This document shows positions 1 through 7,101 of a stretch of 9,023 bases of DNA, piece after piece. Source of the DNA: an uncultured bacterium (GTDB taxonomy: Bacteria; Verrucomicrobiota; Kiritimatiellia; CAIKKV01); the NCBI GenBank assembly GCA_903828035.1, contig CAIKKV010000648.1:1-9023 (forward strand), written 5' to 3'. Within the stretch, counting starts at the first letter, position 1, and each line of letters opens with the position of its first letter. A program made the position numbers and the translations under genes. The notes under the pieces are model-generated. The model ran no database searches. It had not been told where the DNA came from and was given only the letters and a program-made list of their open reading frames with translations.

Positions 1-128
1 CCCCTTGACCCGCTAATCCGTAGAATCAGACAAGAAGGACCCCATTTCGGACAAGCTTACTGCGCCCCTGGGCTAACTTACTCTGCCAAAGGCGCACTTA
101 CTTTGTCCTTTGACCGTTTTTTTCCGAC
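1..128. repeat. Short periodic repeats downstream of hflX, possible mobile-element end
   Basis: No gene is visible here. The hexamer CTTACT occurs at 56, 77 and 97, a spacing of 21 and 20 bases. GACAAG occurs at 29 and 50, also 21 apart. The copies at 76-87 and 96-107 match at 10 of 12 positions. GGACAA at 49-54 is inverted as TTGTCC at 103-108, and near-identical decamers (CCTTGACCCG at 3, CCTTTGACCG at 107) flank the block. A run of seven T follows at 117-123. Repeats of about 20 bases in series are known at the ends of IS21-family elements, where they bind transposase. Assigning this block to such an end is inference; no transposase gene is in view. Confidence 0.35.
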
Positions 129-144
129 TCACGTGCGGAGTCGG
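124..144. other. Hairpin spanning the hflX stop codon
   Basis: CCGACTC at 124-130 and GAGTCGG at 138-144 form a perfect 7-bp stem with a 7-base loop, overlapping the hflX stop codon at 129-131. In the hflX transcript the hairpin is followed by seven A rather than U, so it is not a standard intrinsic terminator. It could still mark the transcript end or protect the 3' end; that is inference. Confidence 0.4.
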
Positions 145-1241
145 GCGGGAAGAAGCCGGGCGATTGTTTCTTTGAGGGAATCAAGGCCTGTTCCGGAAAC
201 GGCTGAGATGGGGAGGGCTTCGGGAAAATCGCCTTTGAGGGCTTCCAGGGTGACTTGGCTTTCAGGTAAATCGATCTTGTTCAGGACCAGGAGAACCGGG
301 ACGTTGTCGGCCCCGATTTCAGCCAGCGTTTCCGAGACAACCTTCATGTGCTCGCGGACAAAGGGGTGGCTGGCGTCCGCGACGTGGAGGAGGAGGTCGG
401 CTTCGGCCAATTCCTCGAGGGTCGACCGGAAGGAGGCGACCAGGCCGTGGGGCAGGGACCGGATGAAGCCGACGGTGTCGGTCAGCAGCACGTTCCGTTC
501 ATCGGGCAGGTGGATCTGCCGGGTTTTGGTGTCGAGCGTGGCGAACAGGCGGTCGTCGACATAGGCGTCGGACCGGGACAGGGCGTTGAGCAGGGTCGAT
601 TTGCCGGCGTTCGTGTAGCCCACGAGGCTGACGAGCGGGAAGGCGCGATGGGCGCGGGTCAGGCGGCGCCGCTTCTGGATGGCCTTCAGCTTGTCGTCCA
701 GTTCGCGGATGCGGCGGCGCATGGGGGCGTTGCGCTGTTCGAGCGGGCTTTCGCCAGGGCCGCGCATGCCGGTGCCCCCGCCGAAGCGCTCCTGCTTGGA
801 GGAGACGGGGATGCGGGAGAGAAGGTAGCGCAGCTGGGCCAGCTCCACCTGGATCTGGGATTCCGAGGATCGGGCGCGGCGGGCAAAGATCTGGAGGATC
901 AGCTCGGTGCGGTCGATGACCTTGATGCCGAGCGACAGGTCGAGGTTGTTGACCTGGATGGCCGAGAGGTCGTTGTCGAAGATCACCAGCTTGGCGCCGG
1001 TTTCCCGGCAGGCAATCTGCACTTCCGGAAGTTTTCCGGGGCCGATGAAATACTGGGGCGTGGGCCGGGGGCGGCGCTGGGTGATGGTTCCCACGGCGAC
1101 GAGGCCGGCGGTGTCGGCCAGGCGCTCCAGTTCCTCGATGGAGTCGAGCGCCTCTTCGCGGGTCTGGCGCCCGTGGATCACCTGGACCAGCAGGGCCTTC
1201 TCGGGATTGTCTTCAGCCGTCAAATGGAGTTGCTTGGACAT
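129..1241 (-). CDS. hflX: GTPase HflX
   Basis: HflX is a translational GTPase that binds the 50S subunit and in several bacteria splits stalled or stress-damaged ribosomes. At 370 residues it matches a short family member. The N-terminal HflX domain covers about 1-200 and includes the glycine-rich GGGTGMRGPGE at 154-164. The G domain follows: G1 GYTNAGKST 208-216, G2 around T235, G3 DTVG 255-258, G4 NKID 321-324 and G5 SAVSG 346-350. The family's usual GPGETxLExDRR segment is changed here to GPGESPLEQRNAPMRRR (161-177), with spacing kept. The chosen ATG has no visible Shine-Dalgarno sequence but a TATAGT box lies 6 bases upstream. It is the last gene of a minus-strand group with cutA and the small cysteine protein, 48 bases after the latter. 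Family assignment is secure; cellular role is inferred from homologues. Confidence 0.97.
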   Translation of the reverse strand: MSKQLHLTAEDNPEKALLVQVIHGRQTREEALDSIEELERLADTAGLVAVGTITQRRPRPTPQYFIGPGKLPEVQIACRETGAKLVIFDNDLSAIQVNNLDLSLGIKVIDRTELILQIFARRARSSESQIQVELAQLRYLLSRIPVSSKQERFGGGTGMRGPGESPLEQRNAPMRRRIRELDDKLKAIQKRRRLTRAHRAFPLVSLVGYTNAGKSTLLNALSRSDAYVDDRLFATLDTKTRQIHLPDERNVLLTDTVGFIRSLPHGLVASFRSTLEELAEADLLLHVADASHPFVREHMKVVSETLAEIGADNVPVLLVLNKIDLPESQVTLEALKGDFPEALPISAVSGTGLDSLKETIARLLPARLRT

Positions 1242-1247
1242 GCGTGC

Positions 1248-1253
1248 ACTATA
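1248..1253 (-). promoter_or_regulatory. Possible -10 box immediately upstream of hflX
   Basis: On the minus strand TATAGT lies six bases before the hflX ATG, a 5 of 6 match to the sigma-70 -10 consensus. No convincing -35 hexamer is visible at 16-18 bases upstream, only a T-rich stretch. If active, transcription would start at or next to the ATG and give a leaderless message, consistent with the missing ribosome binding site. hflX could otherwise be read through from cutA. Confidence 0.35.
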
Positions 1254-1289
1254 CCGAAGCGGACGCGTAAAGAAAATCGGAAAAACTCA

Positions 1290-1586
1290 TCAGCTCAGGG
1301 CTTCGCGCAAGGCGTTGAGCCGGGCGGCTTCGTTTTTCTCAAGGTGGTAGACAGGCTGGGGCGGCAAGTGATGGATGTATTCGCGGCGGATTTCCCGGCG
1401 TGATTTCACCACGGCCTGTTTTTTCCACAGGCGGTAGAGCTGGTGAATGGCTTCATCGGCACAGCCGTGGCAGCCGGATTTTCGCCGCCACTGGGTGCGG
1501 GGGTGGGCGTAGCCCCAGCAATGATCTCCGAGGTTCAGCAGGCACCCGTGGCATTTGCGGACGGGTTTGTGAGTCGGCTGCGTCAT
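1290..1586 (-). CDS. Small cysteine-rich protein with two CHGC motifs, unknown function
   Basis: I do not recognise a named family. The 98-residue product has two identical CHGC motifs (12-15 and 39-42) plus C23, with H22 next to it, in its first 45 residues. The second half is basic and probably helical (KSRREIRREY at 61-70) and ends in a leucine/alanine-rich helix. Two CxxC pairs about 27 residues apart suggest a zinc-ribbon-like or other metal-binding fold; the metal is inference. No signal peptide or membrane segment is seen, so it should be cytoplasmic. Its ATG overlaps the cutA stop codon in an ATGA junction, which supports translation and coupling to cutA, a gene itself linked to divalent metals. 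No GGAGG-like site is needed given the overlap. The gene is likely real because of the overlap, the tidy fit between neighbours and the paired motifs. Confidence 0.75.
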   Translation of the reverse strand: MTQPTHKPVRKCHGCLLNLGDHCWGYAHPRTQWRRKSGCHGCADEAIHQLYRLWKKQAVVKSRREIRREYIHHLPPQPVYHLEKNEAARLNALREALS

Positions 1587-1936
1587 GCCGGGCGGGGCTT
1601 CTCGTTGGCCGGGGGGTTCGTTTCGTCATCGATCCATTCCAGGTAGGCGGGGTGGCCGGCCAGGATGGGGGTGATGATGATCTCGGGCACTTCGTAGGGA
1701 TGCACGGCTTCAATGGCGGCCATGATCGCCTCGCCGTTCGATTCGGGCGCCTTGGCCTGAAGACGGAACTCGCTCGCCCGCTCGAGCTGTCCCTGCCACC
1801 AGAACGTGCTCTGGATGGGCGTTGTCTGCACGCAGGCGGCGAGGTGCGGCAGCAACAAGGCGTCCGTAATGGCCTGGACGGCCTCCTGGCTGTCCACCGT
1901 CGTCGTGATGATGATATAGGGTGTCTGACCGCTCAT
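1583..1936 (-). CDS. cutA: Divalent-cation tolerance protein CutA
   Basis: CutA proteins are small trimeric, PII-like cytoplasmic proteins. They were named for copper tolerance in Escherichia coli, but their general function is still debated. The 117-residue product has the family landmarks: an N-terminal beta strand with YIIITTTVDS (7-16), HLAACVQ (31-37), STFWWQGQL (43-51), E56 and K62 in the core, HPYEVPEII (79-87) and YLEWI (98-102). The frame is open upstream to an ATG at 2036-2038, giving 34 extra residues rich in basic and polar amino acids that CutA proteins do not have. I therefore chose the internal ATG at 1934-1936, which gives the usual length of about 110 residues. It is the first gene of the minus-strand group, divergent from nadE with a 104-base gap, and overlaps the small cysteine protein by 4 bases. 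Confidence 0.95.
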   Translation of the reverse strand: MSGQTPYIIITTTVDSQEAVQAITDALLLPHLAACVQTTPIQSTFWWQGQLERASEFRLQAKAPESNGEAIMAAIEAVHPYEVPEIIITPILAGHPAYLEWIDDETNPPANEKPRPA

Positions 1937-2004
1937 GACAGTTTCATCATGCCTGTTTCCATCTTGGATGGCGAGTGTTTTCTGGCGCTTAAGTGTCAGC
2001 CGTC

Positions 2005-2032
2005 TTGCCTTTTGCGGGGGAGCGGGCATAAT
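2005..2032 (+). promoter_or_regulatory. Putative sigma-70-type promoter of the nadE operon
   Basis: TTGCCT at 2005-2010 (4 of 6 to TTGACA) and CATAAT at 2027-2032 (5 of 6 to TATAAT) are separated by 16 bases. The expected start point, about 7 bases after the -10 box, falls at 2039-2041, on the nadE ATG itself. No good Shine-Dalgarno sequence stands at the normal distance before that ATG. Together this suggests a leaderless nadE message. Consensus match only; no transcript data. Confidence 0.5.
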
Positions 2033-2040
2033 AGGCACAA

Positions 2041-3957
2041 ATGGAAGAGCGCCACCCCAATCCGCTCCGACTGGCCCTGGCCCAGCTTGAGATCAAGCCC
2101 GGCCGGCCGGCCGAGAACTCTGCCCGCATGCTGGCGTTTATCGCCGAGGCGCGGGCGGCCGGCGCTCACCTGGTCCTCTTTCCCGAAATGGCCATCCCCG
2201 GCTACCTGCTGGGCGATGAGTGGGAGCGTCCCGCTGTCCTCCGCGAATGCGAATCCTGCGGCGCGGCCATTACCGCCGCCTCGGCCGGGCTGACCGTGAT
2301 CTTCGGCAACATCGCCGTCGATTGGTCCCGCAAGAATGAGGACGGCCGCGTCCGCAAATACAACGGGCTCTTCATTGCCGAAAACGGCCGCCTTCTGACG
2401 CCCGACAACGGGCTCGGCTATCCGTTCGTCATGAAGACGCTCATGCCGAATTACCGGGAGTTCGATGACAGCCGCCACTTCTATGACCTGCGCAAGGTGG
2501 CTCTGGAGCGCGGGCGGAATCCGGCCGATCTTGTGACGTCCGTCCCCACGCGCGCCGGCCGGCTGGGCTGCATGCTGTGCGAAGACGCCTGGGATGACGA
2601 TTACGGCTTTTCGCCCGCCCGCGTGCTGGCGGCCCTCGGCGATGTCGATCTGTTCGTCAATATCAGCTGCTCGCCCTATACCTTTAACAAGAACCACAAG
2701 CGCAACCGACTCTTCTCCTCCCGCGCCGCCGAGTTCGGCCGGCCGATCGCTTATGTGAATGCGGTTGGCATCCAGAACAACGGCAAGACGGTTTTCAACT
2801 TCGACGGCGCCTCCGCCGTCTATGGCCCCGGGGGGCGGATTGAGGACGGCCTGCCTTCCTTCGAGGAAGGCTTGCTGAAGGTTGAGCTGCCCGCCGATCC
2901 GGCCGCGTCCTTCGGGAGGGCGCTCGAGCTGAAAGAGGACTCGATCGCCGACCTCTTCAGTGCCGTCTCCACCGGAACGCGCCGCTTCATGAATCAGCTC
3001 GGGATTTCGCGCGTGGTGGTGGGCGTCTCGGGCGGAATCGATTCGGCCGTTGTCGCCGCGATCTACCGTCACCTGCTTCCGGCCAAGGATGTGATCCTGG
3101 TCAATATGCCGGGCCCGTTCACGTCGAAGCTGACGCGCGGTCTTGCCTCCGGACTGGCCGGGGCCCTGGGCAGCCCCTATGGCGAGATTCCCATCCAGCC
3201 TTCCGTCGAAGCGGTCCGCGGGCAGATGGACGGCTTCCGGCTGGTCAGCGCCGACGGGTCGCTCGCCGAGACGCTGCGGCTCACCGAGTTTGTCATGGAG
3301 AATGTGCAGGCGCGCGACCGCTCGGCCCGCATCCTCGCAGCCGTGGCGGCCTCGGCCGGCGGCGTGTTCACCTGCAACGCGAACAAATCCGAGCTCACGG
3401 TGGGCTACTCGACCCTGTATGGCGACCTGGGCGGCTACCTGGCCAACATCGCCGATCTCTGGAAGGGGGAGGTGTATGCCCTGGGCCGCCACCTCAACAA
3501 TGTTGTCTATGGCCGCCCCGTCATTCCCGAGGGTATCTTCACGGTGATGCCGTCGGCCGAGCTGAGCCCGGCGCAGAATGTGGACGAGGGGAAGGGCGAT
3601 CCGATCCAGTATCCCTACCACGACTGCCTGTTCCGGAGTTGGGTGGAGGCGTGGAATCGCACCACGCCGGAGGATATCCTGGAGTGGTACGCCGCCGGAA
3701 CGCTGGAGGAGAACCTGGGCTACGATGGCCGCGTGGGCGCCCGGTTTGCCGACGCGCGGGCGTTCATCGCCGACCTGGAGCGCTGGTGGAACCAGTACCA
3801 GGGCATGGGCGTGGCCAAGCGCATCCAGGCGCCGCCGGTTCTGGGCGTCAAGCGGCGCGCCTTCGGGTTCGATCACCGCGAGTCCCAGATGGGCGCGCGC
3901 TACACGGCGCGCTACACGCAATTGAAGAAGAGCCTGCTCAAGGAGAGTCCGGAATGA
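2041..3957 (+). CDS. nadE: Glutamine-dependent NAD+ synthase
   Basis: The enzyme performs the last step of NAD+ synthesis, the ATP-dependent amidation of deamido-NAD+ (NaAD) with glutamine as ammonia donor, in the cytoplasm. The 638 residues hold two domains. The N-terminal nitrilase-type glutaminase (about 8-290) has its Glu-Lys-Cys triad visible as E49 in LFPEMAIPGY, K132 in MKTLMPNY and C180 in GCMLCEDAWDDDY. The C-terminal synthetase domain (about 300-638) has the ATP-pyrophosphatase loop SGGIDS at 330-335 and NANKSELTVGYSTLYGD at 446-462. The start is fixed by the first nitrilase strand beginning at residue 9. It has no clear ribosome binding site and a promoter-like -10 box just upstream. 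It leads a five-gene run and its stop codon overlaps the next start (ATGA). Two-domain length resembles the glutamine-using bacterial forms rather than the short ammonia-only enzyme. Confidence 0.97.
   Translation: MEERHPNPLRLALAQLEIKPGRPAENSARMLAFIAEARAAGAHLVLFPEMAIPGYLLGDEWERPAVLRECESCGAAITAASAGLTVIFGNIAVDWSRKNEDGRVRKYNGLFIAENGRLLTPDNGLGYPFVMKTLMPNYREFDDSRHFYDLRKVALERGRNPADLVTSVPTRAGRLGCMLCEDAWDDDYGFSPARVLAALGDVDLFVNISCSPYTFNKNHKRNRLFSSRAAEFGRPIAYVNAVGIQNNGKTVFNFDGASAVYGPGGRIEDGLPSFEEGLLKVELPADPAASFGRALELKEDSIADLFSAVSTGTRRFMNQLGISRVVVGVSGGIDSAVVAAIYRHLLPAKDVILVNMPGPFTSKLTRGLASGLAGALGSPYGEIPIQPSVEAVRGQMDGFRLVSADGSLAETLRLTEFVMENVQARDRSARILAAVAASAGGVFTCNANKSELTVGYSTLYGDLGGYLANIADLWKGEVYALGRHLNNVVYGRPVIPEGIFTVMPSAELSPAQNVDEGKGDPIQYPYHDCLFRSWVEAWNRTTPEDILEWYAAGTLEENLGYDGRVGARFADARAFIADLERWWNQYQGMGVAKRIQAPPVLGVKRRAFGFDHRESQMGARYTARYTQLKKSLLKESPE
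3940..3947 (+). promoter_or_regulatory. Strong Shine-Dalgarno site fixing the start of the second operon gene
   Basis: AAGGAGAG lies inside the end of nadE, with its GGAG core 8 bases before the ATG at 3954. This decides the start: the open frame extends some 105 codons further upstream into nadE but has no comparable site there. Confidence 0.8.
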
Positions 3958-5081
3958 CCGCCCCTGTACCTGAATTCGATCGTTTCCGGCTGCGCCAGCG
4001 CAGCCTGCGGGAGCGGCCCAACCGCGCGAACATCGAGCGCGACCAGGTGAAGCCCGGCGACCCGCCGGGCCGCGCCGACGAGCCGTTCCGCCAGGCCGTG
4101 CGCGAAGCCGCGGACCGGATCCGCCTGTCGCGGAAGGCGGGGCGCCCGGTGGTTGCCGCCTTCGGCGCGCACAGCGTCAAGAACGGGCTCGGCCCCGTGT
4201 TCATCCACCTGATGGAAAAAGGCTGGCTGACCCACCTCGCCACGAATGGGGCGGGCATCATCCACGACTGGGAATACGCCTATCAGGGCGAGACCAGCGA
4301 GGACGTGAAGGCCAATGTCAAGGAAGGCTCGTTCGGAATCTGGCAGGAGACCGGCTTTCATATCAATTTGGCGCTGCTCCTCGGCGCGCGCGACGGGCTG
4401 GGCTATGGCGAATCGGTCGGCCGCCTGATTGCGCGGGGGGGGCATGACGTGCCCCGCCAGGCGCCGCTGCTGGCCGACATCGCCCATGCCGCCGACGGCC
4501 ATGCCGCGGCGCTCAAGGCCGCCGGGGCGGCGGATATGCTGTCCGCCATCGGCCGCTTCGGCATCCCGCAGGGCTGGATGGCCGTGCCGCATCCGTTCAA
4601 GAAGTACAGCATCCAGGCCGCCGCCTACCGCCTCGGCATCCCATTCACCGGCCATCCCATGATCGGGCACGACATCATTTACACCCATCCCCTCAATTCC
4701 GGCGCCGCCGTCGGGCGGGCCGGGGAGCGCGATTTCCTGCGCTTCGCGCACAGCGTCTCGCAGCTGGAAGGCGGGGTCTATCTCTCCATCGGCTCGGCGG
4801 TCATGTCGCCGATGATCTTCGAGAAATCGCTCTCCATGGCGCGCAACGCGGCGCTGCAGCAGGGGCGGAGCCTCGACAAGTTTTACCTGATGGTGGTGGA
4901 CCTGGCGGAGTCGAGCTGGGACTGGAGCCAGGGCGAGCCGCCCATGGAGTCGCCCGCCTATTATCAGCGGTACAACAAAACGTTCAGCCGGATGGGGGGA
5001 ACCCTTCGCTACCTGGGCGCGGATAATCGCGATTTCCTGACCGCCCTGACGCTGGAATTGGAGAAAGGAGCTGGCTCATGA
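3954..5081 (+). CDS. Deoxyhypusine-synthase-like protein, function unknown
   Basis: The 375-residue product looks like a bacterial relative of deoxyhypusine synthase, an NAD-dependent enzyme that modifies eIF5A in eukaryotes and archaea. Supporting features are [21 protein letters not shown] (70-90, read in parts), the segment [15 protein letters not shown] (93-107) followed by GETSEDV (112-118), [10 protein letters not shown] (125-134), [19 protein letters not shown] (228-246) and [15 protein letters not shown] (277-291). Aligned by eye with remembered human enzyme sequence, the catalytic lysine position (GVVKHH) falls on M284, so classic deoxyhypusine synthesis is unlikely; bacteria also lack eIF5A. 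Start chosen at 3954 because of the strong ribosome binding site and 4-base overlap with nadE. It overlaps rfbB by 4 bases as well. No signal peptide or membrane segment is seen. The relationship is recalled, not searched; the substrate is unknown. Confidence 0.7.
   Translation: MTAPVPEFDRFRLRQRSLRERPNRANIERDQVKPGDPPGRADEPFRQAVREAADRIRLSRKAGRPVVAAFGAHSVKNGLGPVFIHLMEKGWLTHLATNGAGIIHDWEYAYQGETSEDVKANVKEGSFGIWQETGFHINLALLLGARDGLGYGESVGRLIARGGHDVPRQAPLLADIAHAADGHAAALKAAGAADMLSAIGRFGIPQGWMAVPHPFKKYSIQAAAYRLGIPFTGHPMIGHDIIYTHPLNSGAAVGRAGERDFLRFAHSVSQLEGGVYLSIGSAVMSPMIFEKSLSMARNAALQQGRSLDKFYLMVVDLAESSWDWSQGEPPMESPAYYQRYNKTFSRMGGTLRYLGADNRDFLTALTLELEKGAGS
5063..5070 (+). promoter_or_regulatory. Shine-Dalgarno site of rfbB
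   Basis: AAAGGAG at 5064-5070, inside the end of the preceding gene, stands 7 bases before the rfbB ATG at 5078. It supports an independent ribosome entry in addition to coupling through the ATGA overlap. Confidence 0.75.
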
Positions 5082-6148
5082 GCGAAAGCAAACGGATTCT
5101 GGTTACGGGCGGCGCCGGGTTTATCGGCTCCGCCGTGGTTCGCCTGCTGATCCGCGAGACGCCGCACCGGGTCTGCAACATGGACAAGCTGACGTATGCG
5201 GGGAACCTGGAGTCGGTGAAGGAGGCCGCGGCGGATCCCCGTTACCTGTTTATTCAGGCGGACGTGGCCGATGTGCTGACGGTTTCGCGCGTCTTCGCCG
5301 AGTTCAAGCCGCAGGTGGTCCTGCACCTGGCGGCCGAGTCGCACGTGGACCGCTCCATCGACAAGCCTTCCGCCTTCATCGAGACCAACGTCGTGGGCAC
5401 CTACACGATGCTGGAAGCCGCGCGCGCGTACCGGGACAACCTGGAAGGCGCGGAGCGGGATGGCTTCCGGTTCGTCCACATTTCAACCGACGAGGTCTAC
5501 GGCAGCCTTGGAGCCACGGGCTATTTCACCGAGAGCACGCCCTACGACCCGCGGTCGCCCTATTCCGCGAGCAAGGCGTCGTCGGATCACCTGGTCATGG
5601 CGTGGCATCACACCTTCGGCCTGCCCGCGTTGATCACGAACTGCTCCAACAACTACGGCCCGTATCATTTCCCCGAAAAGCTGATTCCCCTGATCATCCT
5701 CAACGCGCTGGAGGGGAAGACCCTGCCGGTGTATGGGAAAGGGGACAATATCCGCGACTGGCTGCACGTGGAGGATCATGCCCGCGCCTTGCTGCTGGTG
5801 GCGGAGAAGGGGATTCCCGGCCAGACGTACAACGTGGGTGGCGGCAATGAGCGGACCAACTTGCAGGTGGTTCAGCTCGTCTGCGATCTGCTCGACGAAT
5901 TGCGCTCGGGCGCCGCGCCGCGCCGGGGGCTGATCACCTTTGTGGCCGACCGGCCGGGGCACGACAAGCGCTACGCGATCGATGCCTCCAAATTGCGGAC
6001 GCAGCTGGGCTGGCAGCCGCGGGAGACGTTTGAGACGGGGCTGCGCAAGACGGTGCAGTGGTACCTGGACAACCGGTGGTGGTGGGAGCCGATCCGCCAG
6101 CGGAAATATGCGGGCGAGCGGCTCGGATCCGGAAAAACAGGAGCATAA
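5078..6148 (+). CDS. rfbB: dTDP-glucose 4,6-dehydratase
   Basis: This extended short-chain dehydrogenase converts dTDP-glucose to dTDP-4-keto-6-deoxyglucose with bound NAD+, the second step toward dTDP-L-rhamnose and other deoxysugars for surface polysaccharide. The 356 residues show the Rossmann motif GGAGFIG (11-17), MDKLTYAGN (35-43), [12 protein letters not shown] (83-94), the catalytic T137-D138-E139 in STDEVYG, and Y162/K166 in [20 protein letters not shown] (191-204), [11 protein letters not shown] (224-234) and [11 protein letters not shown] are family hallmarks. Length is normal. A strong ribosome binding site and a 4-base overlap with the upstream gene fix the start. The other genes of a rhamnose pathway (rmlA, rmlC, rmlD) are not in the window. 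The following gene is another sugar-nucleotide SDR, 2 bases away. The symbol rmlB is equivalent. Confidence 0.96.
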   Translation: MSESKRILVTGGAGFIGSAVVRLLIRETPHRVCNMDKLTYAGNLESVKEAAADPRYLFIQADVADVLTVSRVFAEFKPQVVLHLAAESHVDRSIDKPSAFIETNVVGTYTMLEAARAYRDNLEGAERDGFRFVHISTDEVYGSLGATGYFTESTPYDPRSPYSASKASSDHLVMAWHHTFGLPALITNCSNNYGPYHFPEKLIPLIILNALEGKTLPVYGKGDNIRDWLHVEDHARALLLVAEKGIPGQTYNVGGGNERTNLQVVQLVCDLLDELRSGAAPRRGLITFVADRPGHDKRYAIDASKLRTQLGWQPRETFETGLRKTVQWYLDNRWWWEPIRQRKYAGERLGSGKTGA

Positions 6149-6150
6149 CA

Positions 6151-7089
6151 ATGGCAACGTATCTGGTCACCGGCGGCGCCGGGTTCATCGGCTCGCATAT
6201 CGTCGAGGCCCTGGCGGCCGAAGGGCACACGGTCAAGGTGTTCGACAACCTGGCCACGGGCCATCACGAGAACCTGGACCACTTGAAAGGGCTGCACACC
6301 CTGATCGAAGGCGACGTCCGCGATATGGCCGCGCTGGAATCGGCCATGCGGGGCGTGGAGTTCGTCTTCCACGAGGCGGCCATGGTGTCGGTTCCCCTGT
6401 CGGTGGAGCAGCCGCGGGAATGTCACGAGATCAACGCCACGGGCACGCTGAACGTGCTGATGGCGGCGAAGCAGGCGGGCGTCCGGCGCGTGGTCATGGC
6501 CAGCACGGCGGCCGCGTACGGGAACAACCCGGCGCTGCCCAAGCGGGAGATCATGCGGCCGGAGCCGGAGTCGCCGTACGGGCTGACGAAGGTGACGGGC
6601 GAGTACTACCTGCGGTCGTTCGGCCTGCTGTACGGGATGCAGACCGTGGCGCTTCGCTATTTCAACGTGTACGGGCCGCGGCAGGACCCGAAGTCGATGT
6701 ATTCGGGCGTGATCTCGAAGTTCACGGACGTGCTGGCCGCGGGCGGGACGCCCACCGTGTTCGGCGACGGCAGGCAGACGCGCGACTTCGTGTACGTCAA
6801 GGACGTGGTCCAGGCGAACCTGAAAGCCATGCTGGCGGTGCGGATGGAGGCCGGCCAGGTGATCAATGTGGGAACGGGCAAGGCGGTGTCGCTGCTGGAC
6901 CTCCTGGCCGTCCTGGGCCAGCTGTACGGCCGGCAGGTGACCCCGAAGTTCGCGCTGCCGCGCGCGGGCGACGTCCAGCACTCGCTGGCCGATATTGCCC
7001 AGGCCCGCCACGTGCTGGGCTACGAGCCCAAGACGACGCTGCACGAGGGGCTGGCCGCGCTGCTGGCCTGGCGCAATAATACAAAATAG
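6151..7089 (+). CDS. NAD-dependent UDP-hexose 4-epimerase family protein
   Basis: This extended SDR enzyme most likely interconverts C4 epimers of a UDP-hexose or UDP-N-acetylhexosamine, supplying precursors for cell-surface glycans. The 312 residues show GGAGFIG (8-14), FDNLATGHHENL (31-42), the catalytic region ASTAAAYG (117-124) with T119 as the likely Ser/Thr, and Y143/K147 in SPYGLTK. LRYFNVYGPRQDP (168-180), YSGVISKF (184-191) and GRQTRDFVYVKD (207-218) resemble WbpP/Gne-type epimerases acting on UDP-GlcNAc as much as GalE, so I leave the symbol empty. The frame is open upstream, but AGGAG at 6139-6143 lies 7 bases before the ATG at 6151, which begins directly with the Rossmann strand. 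It starts 2 bases after the rfbB stop. A decarboxylase or UDP-glucuronate epimerase role is less likely. Confidence 0.9.
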   Translation: MATYLVTGGAGFIGSHIVEALAAEGHTVKVFDNLATGHHENLDHLKGLHTLIEGDVRDMAALESAMRGVEFVFHEAAMVSVPLSVEQPRECHEINATGTLNVLMAAKQAGVRRVVMASTAAAYGNNPALPKREIMRPEPESPYGLTKVTGEYYLRSFGLLYGMQTVALRYFNVYGPRQDPKSMYSGVISKFTDVLAAGGTPTVFGDGRQTRDFVYVKDVVQANLKAMLAVRMEAGQVINVGTGKAVSLLDLLAVLGQLYGRQVTPKFALPRAGDVQHSLADIAQARHVLGYEPKTTLHEGLAALLAWRNNTK

Positions 7090-7101
7090 GGACAACAGGC
7101 C

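Noticed and set aside
348..1403. 351-codon open frame on the plus strand opposite hflX
   Set aside because: hflX carries all five G motifs on the other strand. The plus frame is Gly/Asp/Val-rich without motifs and runs into another gene.
1937..2038. 34-residue N-terminal extension of CutA from the ATG at 2036-2038
   Set aside because: Not part of the CutA fold, would overlap the nadE promoter region, and makes the protein longer than the family; the internal ATG fits better.
1996..3921. 641-codon open frame on the minus strand opposite nadE
   Set aside because: nadE has full active-site motifs across the same stretch. The minus frame has no recognisable domain and a composition (Gly/Ala/Arg/His-rich) typical of antisense frames in GC-rich DNA.
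5940..7079. 379-codon plus frame overlapping rfbB and the epimerase gene
   Set aside because: Out-of-frame reading of two clear enzymes; Arg/Gly-rich with no motif and no ribosome binding site.
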